Source: Heliocidaris tuberculata (Eukaryota; Echinodermata; Echinoidea; Camarodonta; Echinometridae). Taken from it: a stretch of DNA of 64,000 nt. Of the stretch, positions 46,216 through 58,021 are shown one piece after another (position 1 is the first letter of the stretch; every line of letters starts with the position of its first letter). The DNA is taken from contig CM046838.1 in the NCBI GenBank assembly GCA_025618425.1, forward strand, positions 21,337,211 through 21,401,210. Reading direction: 5' to 3'. The notes under the pieces were generated by a model. That model was not told the origin of the DNA. It worked only from the letters and a program-made list of their open reading frames with translations, and searched no databases. The position numbers and the translations under genes are program-made.

Positions 46216-47091
46216 TAATGATTTTTATTGTACAAATTGTCTTTTCTCTTGATATCAGTTTGAAGTGCATGCTAAAGATTAGAATAGAATTATAGATAAT
46301 AACCTCAATTTTGTTGTGGAAATGAATCCTTCTTGCTGTACAGTACTTTCTGTATTACACTTTTACTTCTCCATGAATAAATGGGCTAAAGCTGTTTTAT
46401 CTTTCTATCTTTTTCTTTCTTTTCATTTTTTTGTTGTTGAATGATACTGCCAGGATAAACTATAAAATGCATGCTGTTAAGAATTGCACCTTCTTAACTC
46501 TAACATATCCTTTATATTGCAATAAATCCAATGTGTACATGAGTGTCTACCATAATGTCTTTTCGACATTCACTCGTAATTTATCAGGCTTTCACCAAAG
46601 GGACTCTATATTGAATGCCTCCAAGTGTATAGCTATAGATAGGGTACTCTGACTCACCGCAATTATGCGCCCTCGTGTGATATCGATCATTTAGTTCATT
46701 CCCTCCCCCTAATAGCCAGTTAAAATAGGAGCACTGTATTTGCTAAGAGAATGGGAGGGAGCTAGCCAACTGCAGTGTCACAAGGGGAAAGTAAGGGGGT
46801 GGTGTGGGTGGGTGGGTGGGTGGGGGGGGGGGTGGGGGAGAATGGACACAGCCTGGTCAAGGAAGAGGGTATATTTTTTTTGTTTTGAATAAAGTATTTT
46901 GTCTTCTTTGGTATTTCTTTGCCTACTTAGCAAATGCACACTCTGTGATATTTGCTAGTATTATCTAGAAATCTCCTTGTTTTAGGGAATATTTCACTTG
47001 ATAGACTGTTGGTTTATCTAAGTTGTTGCCTATAATACTGTAGATAGTTGTAACATCATTTCATATTGAATAGTACTGCTTTGAGAAAATG
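46216..47091. other. Non-coding sequence with a GGGT tract
   Basis: A (GGGT)n/poly-G tract lies at about 46796-46838. The remainder is AT-rich with no recognised gene. Confidence 0.45.
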
Positions 47092-47099
47092 CAAATTTT

Positions 47100-47299
47100 T
47101 ATGACATGAAACTTTCGCAAATTTTAATGATGGTCATTTTGCACAATATATTTTTTTTGCAAAGTGCAAAAACTCCACGCATTCCATGTTGTGCCAGTTG
47201 CGATTCAATTATTTTGAGGCATGAAAGTTTAAAAATTTTGATCACCTGTGAATTTTGGGAAAGGTTCTTGCACATGAAAATTTCTGGTCTTACAGTAGC
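47100..47299. mobile_element. MITE fragment related to 30088-31341
   Basis: ACATGAAACTTTCGCAAATT at the start and CATGAAAATTTCTGGTCTTA plus CAGTA at the end match the arms of the nested MITE. The internal GCATGAAAGTTT block matches its right arm. The left terminus (CTGTAA...) is lost or diverged. Confidence 0.55.
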
Positions 47300-47759
47300 T
47301 CCAATGCATTGTGGAAACATTGCAGTGTTTGGCTTTCTATATCTGTCATGAAACAGATATTCTCATGTATAATCTTCATTGTTAAGCCCCTTTCACAATT
47401 GGTCTGCGACCGTTTGCGACCATTTGGTCGCACGACAGGCTGCAACAGGCTTCAATCGCCATCGATCTCATCAGGTCGCAGAAAGGCATTCACAAATGCA
47501 ACAGCGGTCGTACAACAAAAGCGACTAGAAGAGACCGTTGCACGAGTAAGTCGCATTTGCTCGCATATGCTCCTGCAAGTGGTCTTGCGTTCACATGCGA
47601 GTGTTGCACGAGTGATTGCGAGTGGCTTGACGCCAATCACAATAGTCGCACGACCGATTGCATGGTCGTGCGAGTGGATGTGAGACTATGCGATCGCTCG
47701 TGCGATTGAATGAAACCGGTGCGAGTGATCGTGAGAGTGTTCTTGCGAGTGGCGTGGGG

Positions 47760-47797
47760 TATAAAACCCCCCTCGACAATTGACCGGTAGTCAGTTT
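47760..47797 (+). promoter_or_regulatory. Core promoter inside the element (TATA + initiator)
   Basis: TATAAAA at 47760-47766 is followed by TCAGTTT at 47791-47797, with the initiator A 33 bases from the first T of the TATA box. That is textbook pol II spacing. The start codon at 47823 follows about 30 bases later. Confidence 0.6.
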
Positions 47798-47822
47798 CAA
47801 GTTGGCCTTCTTAATAGTGAAG

Positions 47823-47972
47823 ATGCCAAAGAAGAAAGTTACAAAAAAGAGGAAGGAGTTAGAGGAGGGTCCTGCTGCAGAGGATCATCTCCATAGTCCC
47901 CCGATATATACCTCTCGAGGAATAGTCGCATACAGTCTCATACAGTCGTGCAACGGTAGTACAACGTTGTAA
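47823..47972 (+). pseudogene. Short lysine-rich ORF start, probable relic of an autonomous element's gene
   Basis: The frame starts MPKKKVTKKRKELEEG and runs 49 codons to TAA at 47970. The PKKKVTKKRK cluster resembles a nuclear localisation signal. The first ~33 codons (to about TSRG) lie in the motif-free segment. After that the translation runs into the GTCGTGC-type array, so the true exon has probably been cut there by the internal deletion that made this a MITE. Harbinger elements encode a nuclease transposase and a Myb-like protein; which one this start belonged to cannot be told. No RBS logic applies (eukaryote). Host exon is an alternative but unlikely inside intact TIRs. Confidence 0.45.
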
Positions 47973-48398
47973 GATGTGCTGCGATCGGTCGTGCAACAGT
48001 CTCATGATCTTAGCACAATCGCACCCACTCGCAAGACTGGTCGCTATAGGTCGCTAGCGCACGTGCGAGTGTTGCACGACCTCCAGCCGACCCAATGAGA
48101 CTATCGAGTCGTGCGAACTCTCGCATCTAATCGTGCAACGTTGTGCAACACTCATACGAAAATCGTACGACTGGTCGTACGACTTAATGCGAGTGAATTG
48201 ATCGCATCTGGTCGCGTCTGGATTTTGAGCATGCTCAAAGTTCAGATGCGACCAGTCACGACCGCTTCGGTTTCGTGCGACTGCCTGCAACGACTGCGAG
48301 TGCTCGCAAGACACCAAGCGATCGGTCGTGCAACACCCCGAAAAATCTGTTGCAGGCCGTCGCAAACTGGTCGCAGACCAATTGTGAAAGGGGCTTTA

Positions 48399-51301
48399 AA
48401 TATCAAAGATTGCCTTTAAACAAAATGGATAACTTCATATATGGACAAATGGAAAGAAGTGCAAGGCTAAACTTCAGAAAAAGCATTCCATCATTTGGCT
48501 TTATTTATCTTTCATGAAACAGGATGTCTAATGTTTATGGTTTCTTTGAAGATCAAATTACAATTTTAGGGTTTTTTTTTCAGTAGTTGATATTGATATC
48601 ACTATTGACATCCCCCAGGGGGATTATGTTACCTACAAAAGACTCCTTCTCGGACATAAGGAAATACCATTTCATGCTTGAAAAGCAAATGGTAAAGAAT
48701 TGTATATTTTTGTAATCCATAATTTAAATCTATGCAAGCTTGTGCAAATGTACAATTTGATTAAAGTCTGAGGACAGGTTTAGTTATCAAATTGCTCACA
48801 TTTGTCTACTTAAATAGCCTGTCAATTTAAATTGTTTTTATGTACTGTTTATTTTTAAAAACTTAATGAAATAAAGACAGGCTTAGCTATCAAATTGCAT
48901 GCATTTTTTCGAGGTAAATAGCCTATCAATGTAAATAGGCATTTCCATACTGTATATTTGTAAAACTTTTGTTAATATTTACACCGGCATGCTTTCTTGA
49001 TAAATGAATGCAACTTAATCAAATCTGAAATCCAGCTGAATTACAACCTAGATATATTTGTTATCAGTTGAATGACCAGCTCACTTCATAGTTTACACTG
49101 TAGATTCATATTAAATATTTGTTTACTCTCATTGGTACCGATCAATGTGAATTTACAGAAATTTCATACAACCTAATTAAGTTTAAGGTCAGACTTTGCT
49201 ATCAAATTGCCTTTCTAGCAATTTATGGTTGGATGCGAATGCTAGAATTCTCAAATAGATGTTAATCACATTTATATTCAATTTTATAATAAGAAAAAAA
49301 AATCACCAAAATGCATTGTGTTCAAATGGACAATGCTGGTACCTGTATACCTGTCTTGACTGAAGCAAACCAGACTTGTCCTTTAATTTTATATTTATTC
49401 AGCTTTTGAAATCAAATTTTTAAAAATATTTTCAGACTTGCCAGTCAGGACTGAGAATATCTTTCCAATAAAAAAGAGCCCCCAGAGTAAAAAAAGTAGA
49501 AGAACCCCACAACCTATATTGTTTACTTAAGGAATGATGCAGACAATTTTAATTTGATTTATGCATGATAAAAGACTATGAAAAGGGTCTTTGTCATTAG
49601 TGGAGATTGCAAGTTAAAGTGACAGTAAACTGAAGCTCCCAATGGCGCCATTTTTTTTAACAGGATTTGAAAAGTGTCTGTGCCTCTCATTTTCCCATCA
49701 TGCCCCATTCTAGTTTGTAGAAGCTTAGAATGTACCTGTAGGCAATTTTCCACATTTGCAAAATCAAAAATAATAGTTTGAAATATAAAGTGTGCCCATT
49801 ATCCAAAAAAAGCTGTTTGTCAAAATTCAAAATAAAATGTAATTAATTTTCAAATTATAATATTAATTTAGCAGTCACTGTTAGATGGCACTGTTCAGGT
49901 TCGACCAGTTTAATGCCACTTTAAGTCAAAACACTTCTCCAATATTATTTTGTTTGTATTCACCCTGGTTTTCCTATCATTCCACGTTATGGTATATTAT
50001 TGAACTTCCTGTCGTCATGCACCAATTCCTCTTTGAGGTTACAATAATCCTGTACAGATGTGAATTATACATCTTTGCAAGTGTGTACTTTCTCCTTTTT
50101 ACGACTCTTACGCATTCATCCACTCTGCCGAGATCCTGTTTGTCGTTAAAACTCATCTATATGCAAAGCCCCAAGCATTACAGGATGAGCGTGCACCATA
50201 TCTGTATATATTATGGATGTAATTGCGACAGAGAAGGGCAATTGCTGTTTTTATCTCAGGAGTACTTCCATCTCCAATTTAATCAGTGTCAAGGCTTTTC
50301 ATGTCAGATATTATTAAAGTCTTAGAAGGGAAAAAAAAACAACTGTAATTGGCAGTTACTTTTATAATGAGGATGAATTGTCTGGAAAAAGCTTTAAAGA
50401 TATTTTGAAATTGAATTTTTGAAGCTAATGGAAATTGAAATAATACGGGAGATAAGGGTTTATATTATCATGAGTCTTGTAAAACTACAAATGTAATCAT
50501 GAACAGGATTAGGATCATTCCATGTTAATGGCATGTATAATATCAGAGATTTTTATGTACCGGTACAGCGTAATGAATGATTTGGATTGACTTTAACCCG
50601 TCAACCTTACAGAACCATTGACGATCTGAGACATCCTATTAAGTTTACATTCTTTCTAATAGTTTGAACAAAGAGGTACTCGTCTCTCTTTTCAAAATTC
50701 AAAATGGTTTCGGGACTTTGTAAGATACTATGTAACAATGTTTGTTTCAAGATGAACAGTGAAAGAAAATACAATGTGATTGAAAACTTGTAGCAAAAAA
50801 TGTATTTGTAATACATTTGTTTTTTAAAGTTGGTGGTATCAAAAGGGTTAAACATTTGTTTGTATTTAATGGAATTCCTTTAGGTAGCTTCACAAAATAG
50901 AGTGGCAAGCCAATAACCACCTGAAATGCAGTAGGAATAATTGTTGAATATCATCATATCATCATAAGAACTATAGCATAGTATAACTAGCATATACCCG
51001 ATTGCTTCAATGAAGCTTTGTCGTAAATAACGCAAACTGCTATTCAACTAATTCGGATGACACTTTAAGATGCACTGGCATCACCCACATACCCTTTTTG
51101 CATTTCGGGCACATTTTTACCTGCAGCTACATTTCACAAAGCTACCATACCTGAAATCAAGATTAGTTTTAAGGCTGACGTGCGGGTGGAGCAATCCTAT
51201 CCTTGGGGTATTCAACACTTTTTTAGCAATCTCCTTGTTGCATTTTAAATACATGTAATGGAGTCCCATATCTTGTGTAGGATGAGCTAGGGTTGCATGT
51301 G
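48399..51301. other. AT-rich non-coding sequence
   Basis: Nearly 3 kb without a recognisable gene or element. Two loosely repeated phrases (CAGGTTTAGTTATCAAATTGC near 48775 and AGGCTTAGCTATCAAATTGC near 48881, with a third version near 49190) hint at an old tandem repeat of about 110-300 bp. The 146-codon open frame at 49885-50325 has no domain signature and is not called. Confidence 0.4.
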
Positions 51302-51689
51302 TTTTTCTGGAGGTTCATGATTCCGAAGGTTTTTTGAAGGTTCGTCACTCTGATAGTTCGTAATTCCGAAAATGAAATAGGGTTCATAATTCCAAAAATG
51401 AAAAAGGGTTCATATTTCCAAAAATGAAAAAGGGTTCATATTTCCAAAAATGAAAAAGGGTTCCTATTTCCGAAGGTTAGAATTTTGAAAAGTTATGTAG
51501 GGCTCTATTGCATTTTTGGAATAACGAACCTTAATTTCATGCATTGCATCAAATGTTTGGAATTGTGAACCAACCCTATTTCGTTTTCAGAATTATGAAC
51601 CCCCTGCTATGGGAAGTTTGCGTTTTTTTCAGAATTATGAACCTTCTGAATTATGTACCTTTGGAAAGACGGAACTTCAGAAAAATGAA
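51302..51689. mobile_element. Foldback repeat element, family F copy 2
   Basis: It carries the same motif sequence as 40281-40683: GGTTCATGATTCCGAAGGTT, TTCGTAATTCCGAAAATGAA, AAAGTTATGTAGGGCTCTAT at the centre, then inverted units and CTTCAGAAAAATGAATA. The central AAAGTTATGTAGG(A/G)CTCTAT is shared by both copies, so they derive from one founder. Confidence 0.8.
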
Positions 51690-51769
51690 TAGCCCCCAGG
51701 ATGGGTACATCTTTGATAATACGCCTATCACTTGTTCATGATCACTCACGTACTTCTAAAATAGTTTCA

Positions 51770-51906
51770 GGGGAGTGTTTCATCAAGTGTTTTGTCAGTG
51801 ATTTTTACAGACAACTGTTATAAGCTACTGAAATCCTGTATCTGATTGACTGAGAGCAAATTTGTCAGTAAAAATCACTGACAAAATGCTTGATGAAACG
51901 CTCCCC
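51770..51906. mobile_element. Short MITE, family M copy 2
   Basis: GGGGAGTGTTTCATCAAGTG, then TTTTGTCAGTGATTTTTAC, pairs with GTAAAAATCACTGACAAAAT and GCTTGATGAAACGCTCCCC. The arms are about 48 bp with few mismatches and a loop of about 40 bp. Confidence 0.85.
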
Positions 51907-53600
51907 CAAATGCACAGGATGAAGTACGCGGAATAACTTTAGATGAAACATTCTCCCAATACTGATCACATTCTCAAGCAACCTTATACCCTTTGGGGGT
52001 ATTGGTAGGATCACTCTAAGCATGTAGACGTTTCAGATCTGAGTGGAAGATTTGTGTGTGAAAGAGGGCCACAGAGTGTATCAGTATGTTCTCTGCCAGG
52101 CAGAGGGGCATATAAGCACCAATTTTGGTCAAATTTTTAATTTCTGTAGTTGTGTAATGAAAGGATAGAAGTATAAATTAGGGAATTATTAGAACCTGTC
52201 ACTACGATGAATGGACTGAAATATATGAGACCTTCAAAGAATTGTCAGATCTAACTATGGAATGGGTTTTTCTTGAAAAGTATGTTTGATGTCTGTCTAT
52301 ACGTATGCACCCTTGTGCCAAACACATGATGAACTCACTGTGATGCGTGCATGTCATTTGAGGAATTCCTACTTCTCCTTATGAAATTTTATTAGCTTTC
52401 AAATCCACTTTTTAGGTTTCCAACAAAACAAAAAGGAAATCATAGTGAGAGACGTGCTGTTCATTTATTTTTGGTTTTTTTCATATTAAGTTAGTGCTAC
52501 TGTCCACCCGCAAGATACATACATATATGTATGAAGTTTATTATCCAATGTGTTGTTTATTGAAAACCTCATAATCAAGGAGTAAAACTGACTTTTATGG
52601 TTATAACCTACCAGCTTTTCATTAAAGGGAGTAGATTAACTTGCATTATTGCTCTAAAGCTGTCCAAATCCACAAGACTATATATGTTCCAGTACAAATT
52701 CATCTTGTTATTGGTCCTGTGAATCAATCCGAAGTCTCTGGCTAATACACCTTGACAGCCCATTTAGCTTGCTACTAGCAGTAACGAGCAAAAAATGCAT
52801 GGGTAAAATGAGGGAAATTTTGTAGCAGTTTGTGCTCATGCTGTCTTTGAGTTAAAGCACCACTGTCCATTTGATGTAAACCACCAGTGCAACTTCAAAT
52901 TTTGTACCTTCTCTGATTCGTTTGTGTGTTTCATATGTGTTCTGATTGTTTTGTTACAGGATATTGGCTGTTCAGGGGATATGTATTTATATATATATTA
53001 CTGTTGCAGCGAAATTGAGAACACGGAATTGCATTCTGAAGACCTAATTTGCTGATTGTATGAGTGATACTGACCAGTGTGGAGAGGTTGAATGGCCTAA
53101 TTTCCAATATCATTCTGCCTTTCCTTGCTATGATTTTAGTTTTGTCTTTGAAAATGCCCAGCCTTTCGCTGAAATAAGAAGCATCACAATGTAATTAAAG
53201 ATGCTTATGGAGTTTACATAGAAAAGAGTAAGATGCTAAAACAGTGTAGATGAAATAGACAAGGAATTAGCAAACTACACAGGGGGCGGGGGTGGGAAGA
53301 AACAAATTTGACCCCTACAAATTAATCCAAATGAGAAATCATAAAATACATGCATATTTCTTCCAGTTTAATATATCAAGCAAACATAAATTTTTAATTA
53401 CGAAATCGTTAATCATTAGAAGAAAAAAAAATCATGTATAGGGCAATTTCAATAGCGTAACACATTACCTTCTGAAATGTGTGATCCACACAATTGTCTA
53501 TTATTAAATCTTGACCCATTATCTACGGGAACCGGACGGTCCCCATGTTAAGCCTAAGGGAAAGAGATAATTCAGTAGTCAACGAGTTAATATGCAACAC
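51907..53600. other. AT-rich non-coding sequence
   Basis: No gene or clear repeat in this 1.7 kb. Confidence 0.4.
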
Positions 53601-53607
53601 ACAAAAA

Positions 53608-53632
53608 AATATATATATATTTATATATATTG
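53608..53632. repeat. (AT)n microsatellite
   Basis: ATATATATATATTTATATATAT run. Confidence 0.85.
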
Positions 53633-56600
53633 AAATGTCCCTAAAGTGGATTTCTTGTATTTGTGATATGCTAACAAGTTTCTGTTTGAATAAATGAATA
53701 GATAAATTAATCAATTAGACTATACGATCTGAATCCTCAATTGCCAACTGTATGTGCCAGAACAAAAAAAAGAAAGAAAAAACTAGTATTTTGGCAACAA
53801 GCATATTTCCAGAAGATGGCTCATAGCTTTAAGATTTGTCTTGCTTATCAACTTCACCCTTGACTAGTTAGTCTTAATGAGGGACTTTGGCAGATGCTCC
53901 CCAGTCTCTCTCGCCCATTAAGGCCCTCTTTGGGGTTTTCTTCTCCTCCTCTCCCTCTTCTCCCTTCATTAAAAATCGCGATCTTACAGCGTTCGTCTCA
54001 CGTTGCACTCCATAGATACAGCGAGCGATTGATGGTCTTAGCAGAGGATCGTGAGGAAGAGGGCTGGATAGTTGAGGAATGAAAACATTAAAAATGCATT
54101 TTATAATTTATTGAGAAGCTCGCTCTTTGTCTTTGGACGTGAAGGGGTCAAGACTGTTGCTCAACCTCTCAGCGGATTCTGTCACAGACTTGGAGATAAA
54201 AAAGAAAAGGAGGAGATATCATATTTTTCATAACCGAAGCAGTGCACCTCATAATTCAAAGTGATGAGGGTAGAATGTAAATGATTTTGGAATGTGGGTT
54301 ATGTTTATTAGATATGCAGGCTTCTAATCAATAAGAAGAGGATCAGAGCTGAGGTACTCCTGGGGGATCTCATTTTTGTTCCAGCTTCAAAGACTTTGAC
54401 GGGTCTCTCCATTAGTGTATGAACCGTGAGGAGGGAGAGATTAGTCAGGGTAAGGGAGGATGAGACAGGAAAAACAAGTTCATCATTTTTGAAAGTGCTT
54501 GATGGGGAAAAGTGCAGCCACTTCGAAACATCATCTTTTTCCCTTCCTGTTAACATGCCAGTCTCGTGGATCAGTTTCAACTAGAGGGGATAGAGGAGGG
54601 TTGCGAAGGAAAGAGGAAATCATCTTTAATACCCTTCAAATGTCATTTTGCGTTTTCAGCGGCTGCATAATCATCCTTTAATGTTGCCCCCGGTAGAGCT
54701 AGAATTGGGAGAGCTTGAATAAGGCATAAAGGAAGATGGAGAGAGTGGGATAGGGGAGGAAATTTCATCTTTTATGAGGATGGGAACCAGTGCGACTGAT
54801 AGCGTGGCATAATTAGTGTTTTATATTGTCTTGGACCATACGCGAAGCCGGGGAGGAACCGATGCTGACCGGGGACATTTCCTCACATTTTACAGACAAA
54901 TGCTCTAACCACCGAAGCATATCGAATATTCCACCCTTGGGCAGGCACCAGCAGGACCATATTTATTGCATTTTTCATCAACAAATTTCCTTTAAAATTG
55001 TGAATGGCTTTTTGCGTAGGCAGGCAAAAACTGTAATAAGACGTGTAATACATCTTCCAGTACCCCTACTGTGCACTGGCCTAATAACTTTAGTGTTACG
55101 TGTCTGTGACGTGTATACTGCACAAACTGCATAGGACGTCGTGAAACAATTCATATCATTTGAAAAGAAATGATTCATTAGTGGTTTGGAGAATGATAGC
55201 ATGAGCCCAACACTGAAAAACCCTCTTTATAGGTTAGAGGAATATGTAAGTTTGATCATGGACTCCTAGTTGTGTATCTTAAACGATGGTTACTTTGCAT
55301 CGTCAGGAGACAAGTGTTGTGCAATTGCTTGTGATGTCCAGTAGGGTAAGAGCCCTCGACATTGATGCAACTAAGCCTATTAGGAACCAAACAGTCCAAT
55401 TCAGGGCTCATTCACCAATTTAAGCGACTTTGGCCAGAGCCTTGCGGGATAGGTTTTTTACAGCAGCCTTTGTAGAAAGGTCAATTGAAGCCACAGCAAT
55501 AGCAATAATTCGCCAAAGCCGGTGCTTTTAAGAGATCGAGAGCCGAGGGAGAGGCAAATTCCCTTGGAAAAATACCCAGGAAAGAGACAAAGACAGAAAT
55601 TTGTTTTTCATTCCTGATATGGATGTACTTTTGTACTGAACTCAGCGAAGGCTTCGTCTGTTCTATGTGATGTTATAGAAGATAACTAAAAAGCACTTCT
55701 TAAGCCACAGAGAGATAACAATCGATTTCATTTTTCTGCATAGCAAGAATCATTCTACTCAAGTCAGGCAGAGGAAGGCTGGTATTTGTAGCAGGAGAGA
55801 AAATTTCAAAAGAAAGCAAAGTTTCTTCTGATTGTCATCTGAACAAGTTAGATTTTAAAAAGTTGCAGCACAAGTGATTTCATATTATTTGAGTAAACAG
55901 TTGTTAAGACATCATTTGTAACTATTCTGAACATCCAGAGATTTGAAACCAGTGTTTGTGATGGCATAATGTACAGTCAAGTAGCATCGTTTCTCTCCAA
56001 ACAGTGAAGAAAACGTGTTTGTGCGATAATGACAAATTTTACTGGAGGTGCAAGACATCTGTATTTGCTGACAGCCGGAAGGTCTTTCCCGGGATCTATC
56101 TTTTAATTATCTTTGTGAAAATTCCAATGGAAATATGTCGAATCATTTTTTTCTTGGAAAGAGAAAAGTTTTGAATTTTGTTCATTTCACTTTGCCAGCA
56201 AAACAAATTGTGCATACGTAGAACAAATTCCACTAAAACGGTATAGAAGAGACATATTCAGCTTACAATTTCTAGCTTGGAAATTGTCCTAGCTGGAAAA
56301 ACAACAAGCCCTCTGGAGTAGAACGAGGCAACATAAAATACTTAAATGTTCCTGTTCATTAACGTTAAAAGCATTTTGAGTGGAAAGGTTGTCAGTGGGT
56401 AAAATTTGCCTTCCAGGACAGAAACGGAATTAAAAGACTGTAATACCCCCTGGCCTTAAAGACGCAAGCCCTTTTTTCATCCAGATTGAACCTTCTGTCA
56501 GCGTCATGAAAAAGGCGGGAATTTATTGACACAAAAATTTGTCGAGAAGGAAGATTGAGGGGAGGGATACTGGACGCCTCTAAGATGACAAATTTACGCC

Positions 56601-57640
56601 ATTGTCAAATTGCCTACAAGAAGATGTCATCAATTTGAGTGGAAATTGACGTGAAAGAAATCTTGATTTCAGGAAAAGCACAATACGTCAACCGTCCCTC
56701 GCTCTTTGGATACCATCCAGCATTGTGGACACAGTTAACATGGCCTCTTGGTTGCATGTTTCCAGTGGCATCAAGGTTCAATGTTTATTCTTTCATCGGC
56801 GGCGTCAACTGGTATAAGTCGGCGGGTGTCAGTCATACCTGATGATATCTCCGGAATCCTATTCCTCCTAATTGTGCAATGTTCATTAATGTCGTCAAGT
56901 TGTAATCCATACAGGAGCAAATCAGTGATAGTCACACGTGCGGAGCCCTCATCCGGATCCGATTGCGATATGCTCTTTGATATTTAGCATCGACGGAGAT
57001 CAGCCATCACATGACATCATCGAGCCATTGCCTCTTAATAGAACTAAGACTTGTGCTTGCCTTATGAAAATTGAGCCTTGCATGCTCTATCAGGATCTAT
57101 TACTGTAAGCCCTATATTTTGCAAGACGCTGCAGAGACTGGTTCTAACCAACTTTGCATGAGGCATCCTGTAGCTCACCTGTGTCGTATGTACTTTTTCG
57201 GATTCTGTGTGCAACTGTTTAACGCCTCATGTGTCTGTTACTTATAAGGAAAGAATATTGTGTACAATTTTTTCTTATCTCAAATATGAATTTTAAAAAC
57301 GTGATGGATTAAATGAGTTTTGATGTGGATCTGTATGTTCAAAGCGGATTTCAATTCAATAAATTTGCCAGAAAGTGGATTTAACCTTTGGATTTAAATT
57401 GGAACAACCAAAGCCGTCATGCTATTTGCCTCTGGATATTCTTCCTTCAATTTTTCCTTCTTATAATGAATCCCGAGTTTATTCGTGGAAAATAATTCAT
57501 TTGCGCAAATTGATTGGAACCTGTTGAGCAAGAGGAAAGAATAACTTTATTCATTCATTCATTCATTCAACCACATACTGCCTGAGGCTAAAATATACAT
57601 CAAGTCATCGCTGGCTTTGCCGCGATACATTAATGTACAG
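53633..57640. promoter_or_regulatory. Long non-repetitive region upstream of exon 1b
   Basis: This is the longest stretch in the window without a recognisable transposon. Composition is mixed and often GC-moderate (for example 54810-55130, 55370-55560, 56640-57000). None of the short open frames looks coding. Its position directly before exon 1b and its lack of insertions would fit promoter and enhancer DNA. A (TTCA)n run lies at 57548-57570. Confidence 0.3.
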
Positions 57641-57726
57641 AGTCTGTTCTAGAATATCTGTCAACTGCTTTGTGAGAAGAATCATCAACGCACATGTCCC
57701 AGCAGCGATTGCATGTCAAAATCACC

Positions 57727-58019
57727 ATGGCTAAACCTGAAGTCGACGACTTCATCAAAAAGCACCTGGGTGATGATTTCGGCATGAGCAAGTTTGACGG
57801 GCGGGTGGAGGTCCACGCCCAACAGAAGAGGGCGTGGTCAAGCCAGTGCGTGAAGCGACAGTACGTGAAGCGGACAGGATTCCGCAGAGAGCTGGTCAAG
57901 CAGGAGAGTTTCTCCGGCGAGGGAGGCAGCACGCTCTCCGCCTCGGCAGCGGTCTGCCACAGCACCGAGAAAACAAGTGCCAGTTCTGTCGTTCGGCTAA
58001 AGGAGTTCCAAGCAGCATG
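57727..58019 (+). CDS. Candidate first coding exon 1b (partial host gene)
   Basis: This is the best host coding candidate. The frame from 57727 encodes 97 residues starting MAKPEVDDFIKKHLGDDFGM, rich in Lys, Arg and Ser, with no signal peptide or membrane segment. The start context CACCATGG is optimal. Another in-frame ATG lies at 57694 and a TGA at about 57673 closes the frame upstream. GC content and codon choice (CTG, GTC, AAG, CGG) differ sharply from the AT-rich flanks, which supports coding. The exon likely ends at ATG|GTAAAT (donor GT at 58020-58021), again in phase 2. If unspliced the frame ends at TAA two bases later. The family is not recognised. A loose likeness to N-terminal helices of GAF-domain phosphodiesterases was considered but is not supported. 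Confidence 0.6.
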
Positions 58020-58021
58020 GT

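Larger units (their letters stand above)
47385..48395. mobile_element. PIF/Harbinger-like element with motif arrays and a promoter/first-exon relic
   Basis: The ends AGCCCCTTTCACAATTGGTC and GACCAATTGTGAAAGGGGCT are perfect inverted repeats, continuing into GTCTGCGACC / GGTCGCAGAC. TTA flanks both sides (47382-47384 and 48396-48398). Most of the 1011-bp body is a thicket of short GTCGTGCGA / TCGCACGAC words in both orientations. The exception is 47755-47910, which lacks them and carries a TATA box, initiator and lysine-rich start (separate entries). Harbinger assignment rests on the TTA target and end sequence, and is inferred. Confidence 0.85.

Noticed and set aside
49885..50325. 146-codon open frame
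   Set aside because: AT-rich, no domain, poor start context, no splice signals; consistent with chance.
57727..58019. Identification of exon 1b as the N-terminus of a PDE5/PDE11-type phosphodiesterase
   Set aside because: Only vague similarity in an acidic/aromatic helix; no diagnostic motif is present.
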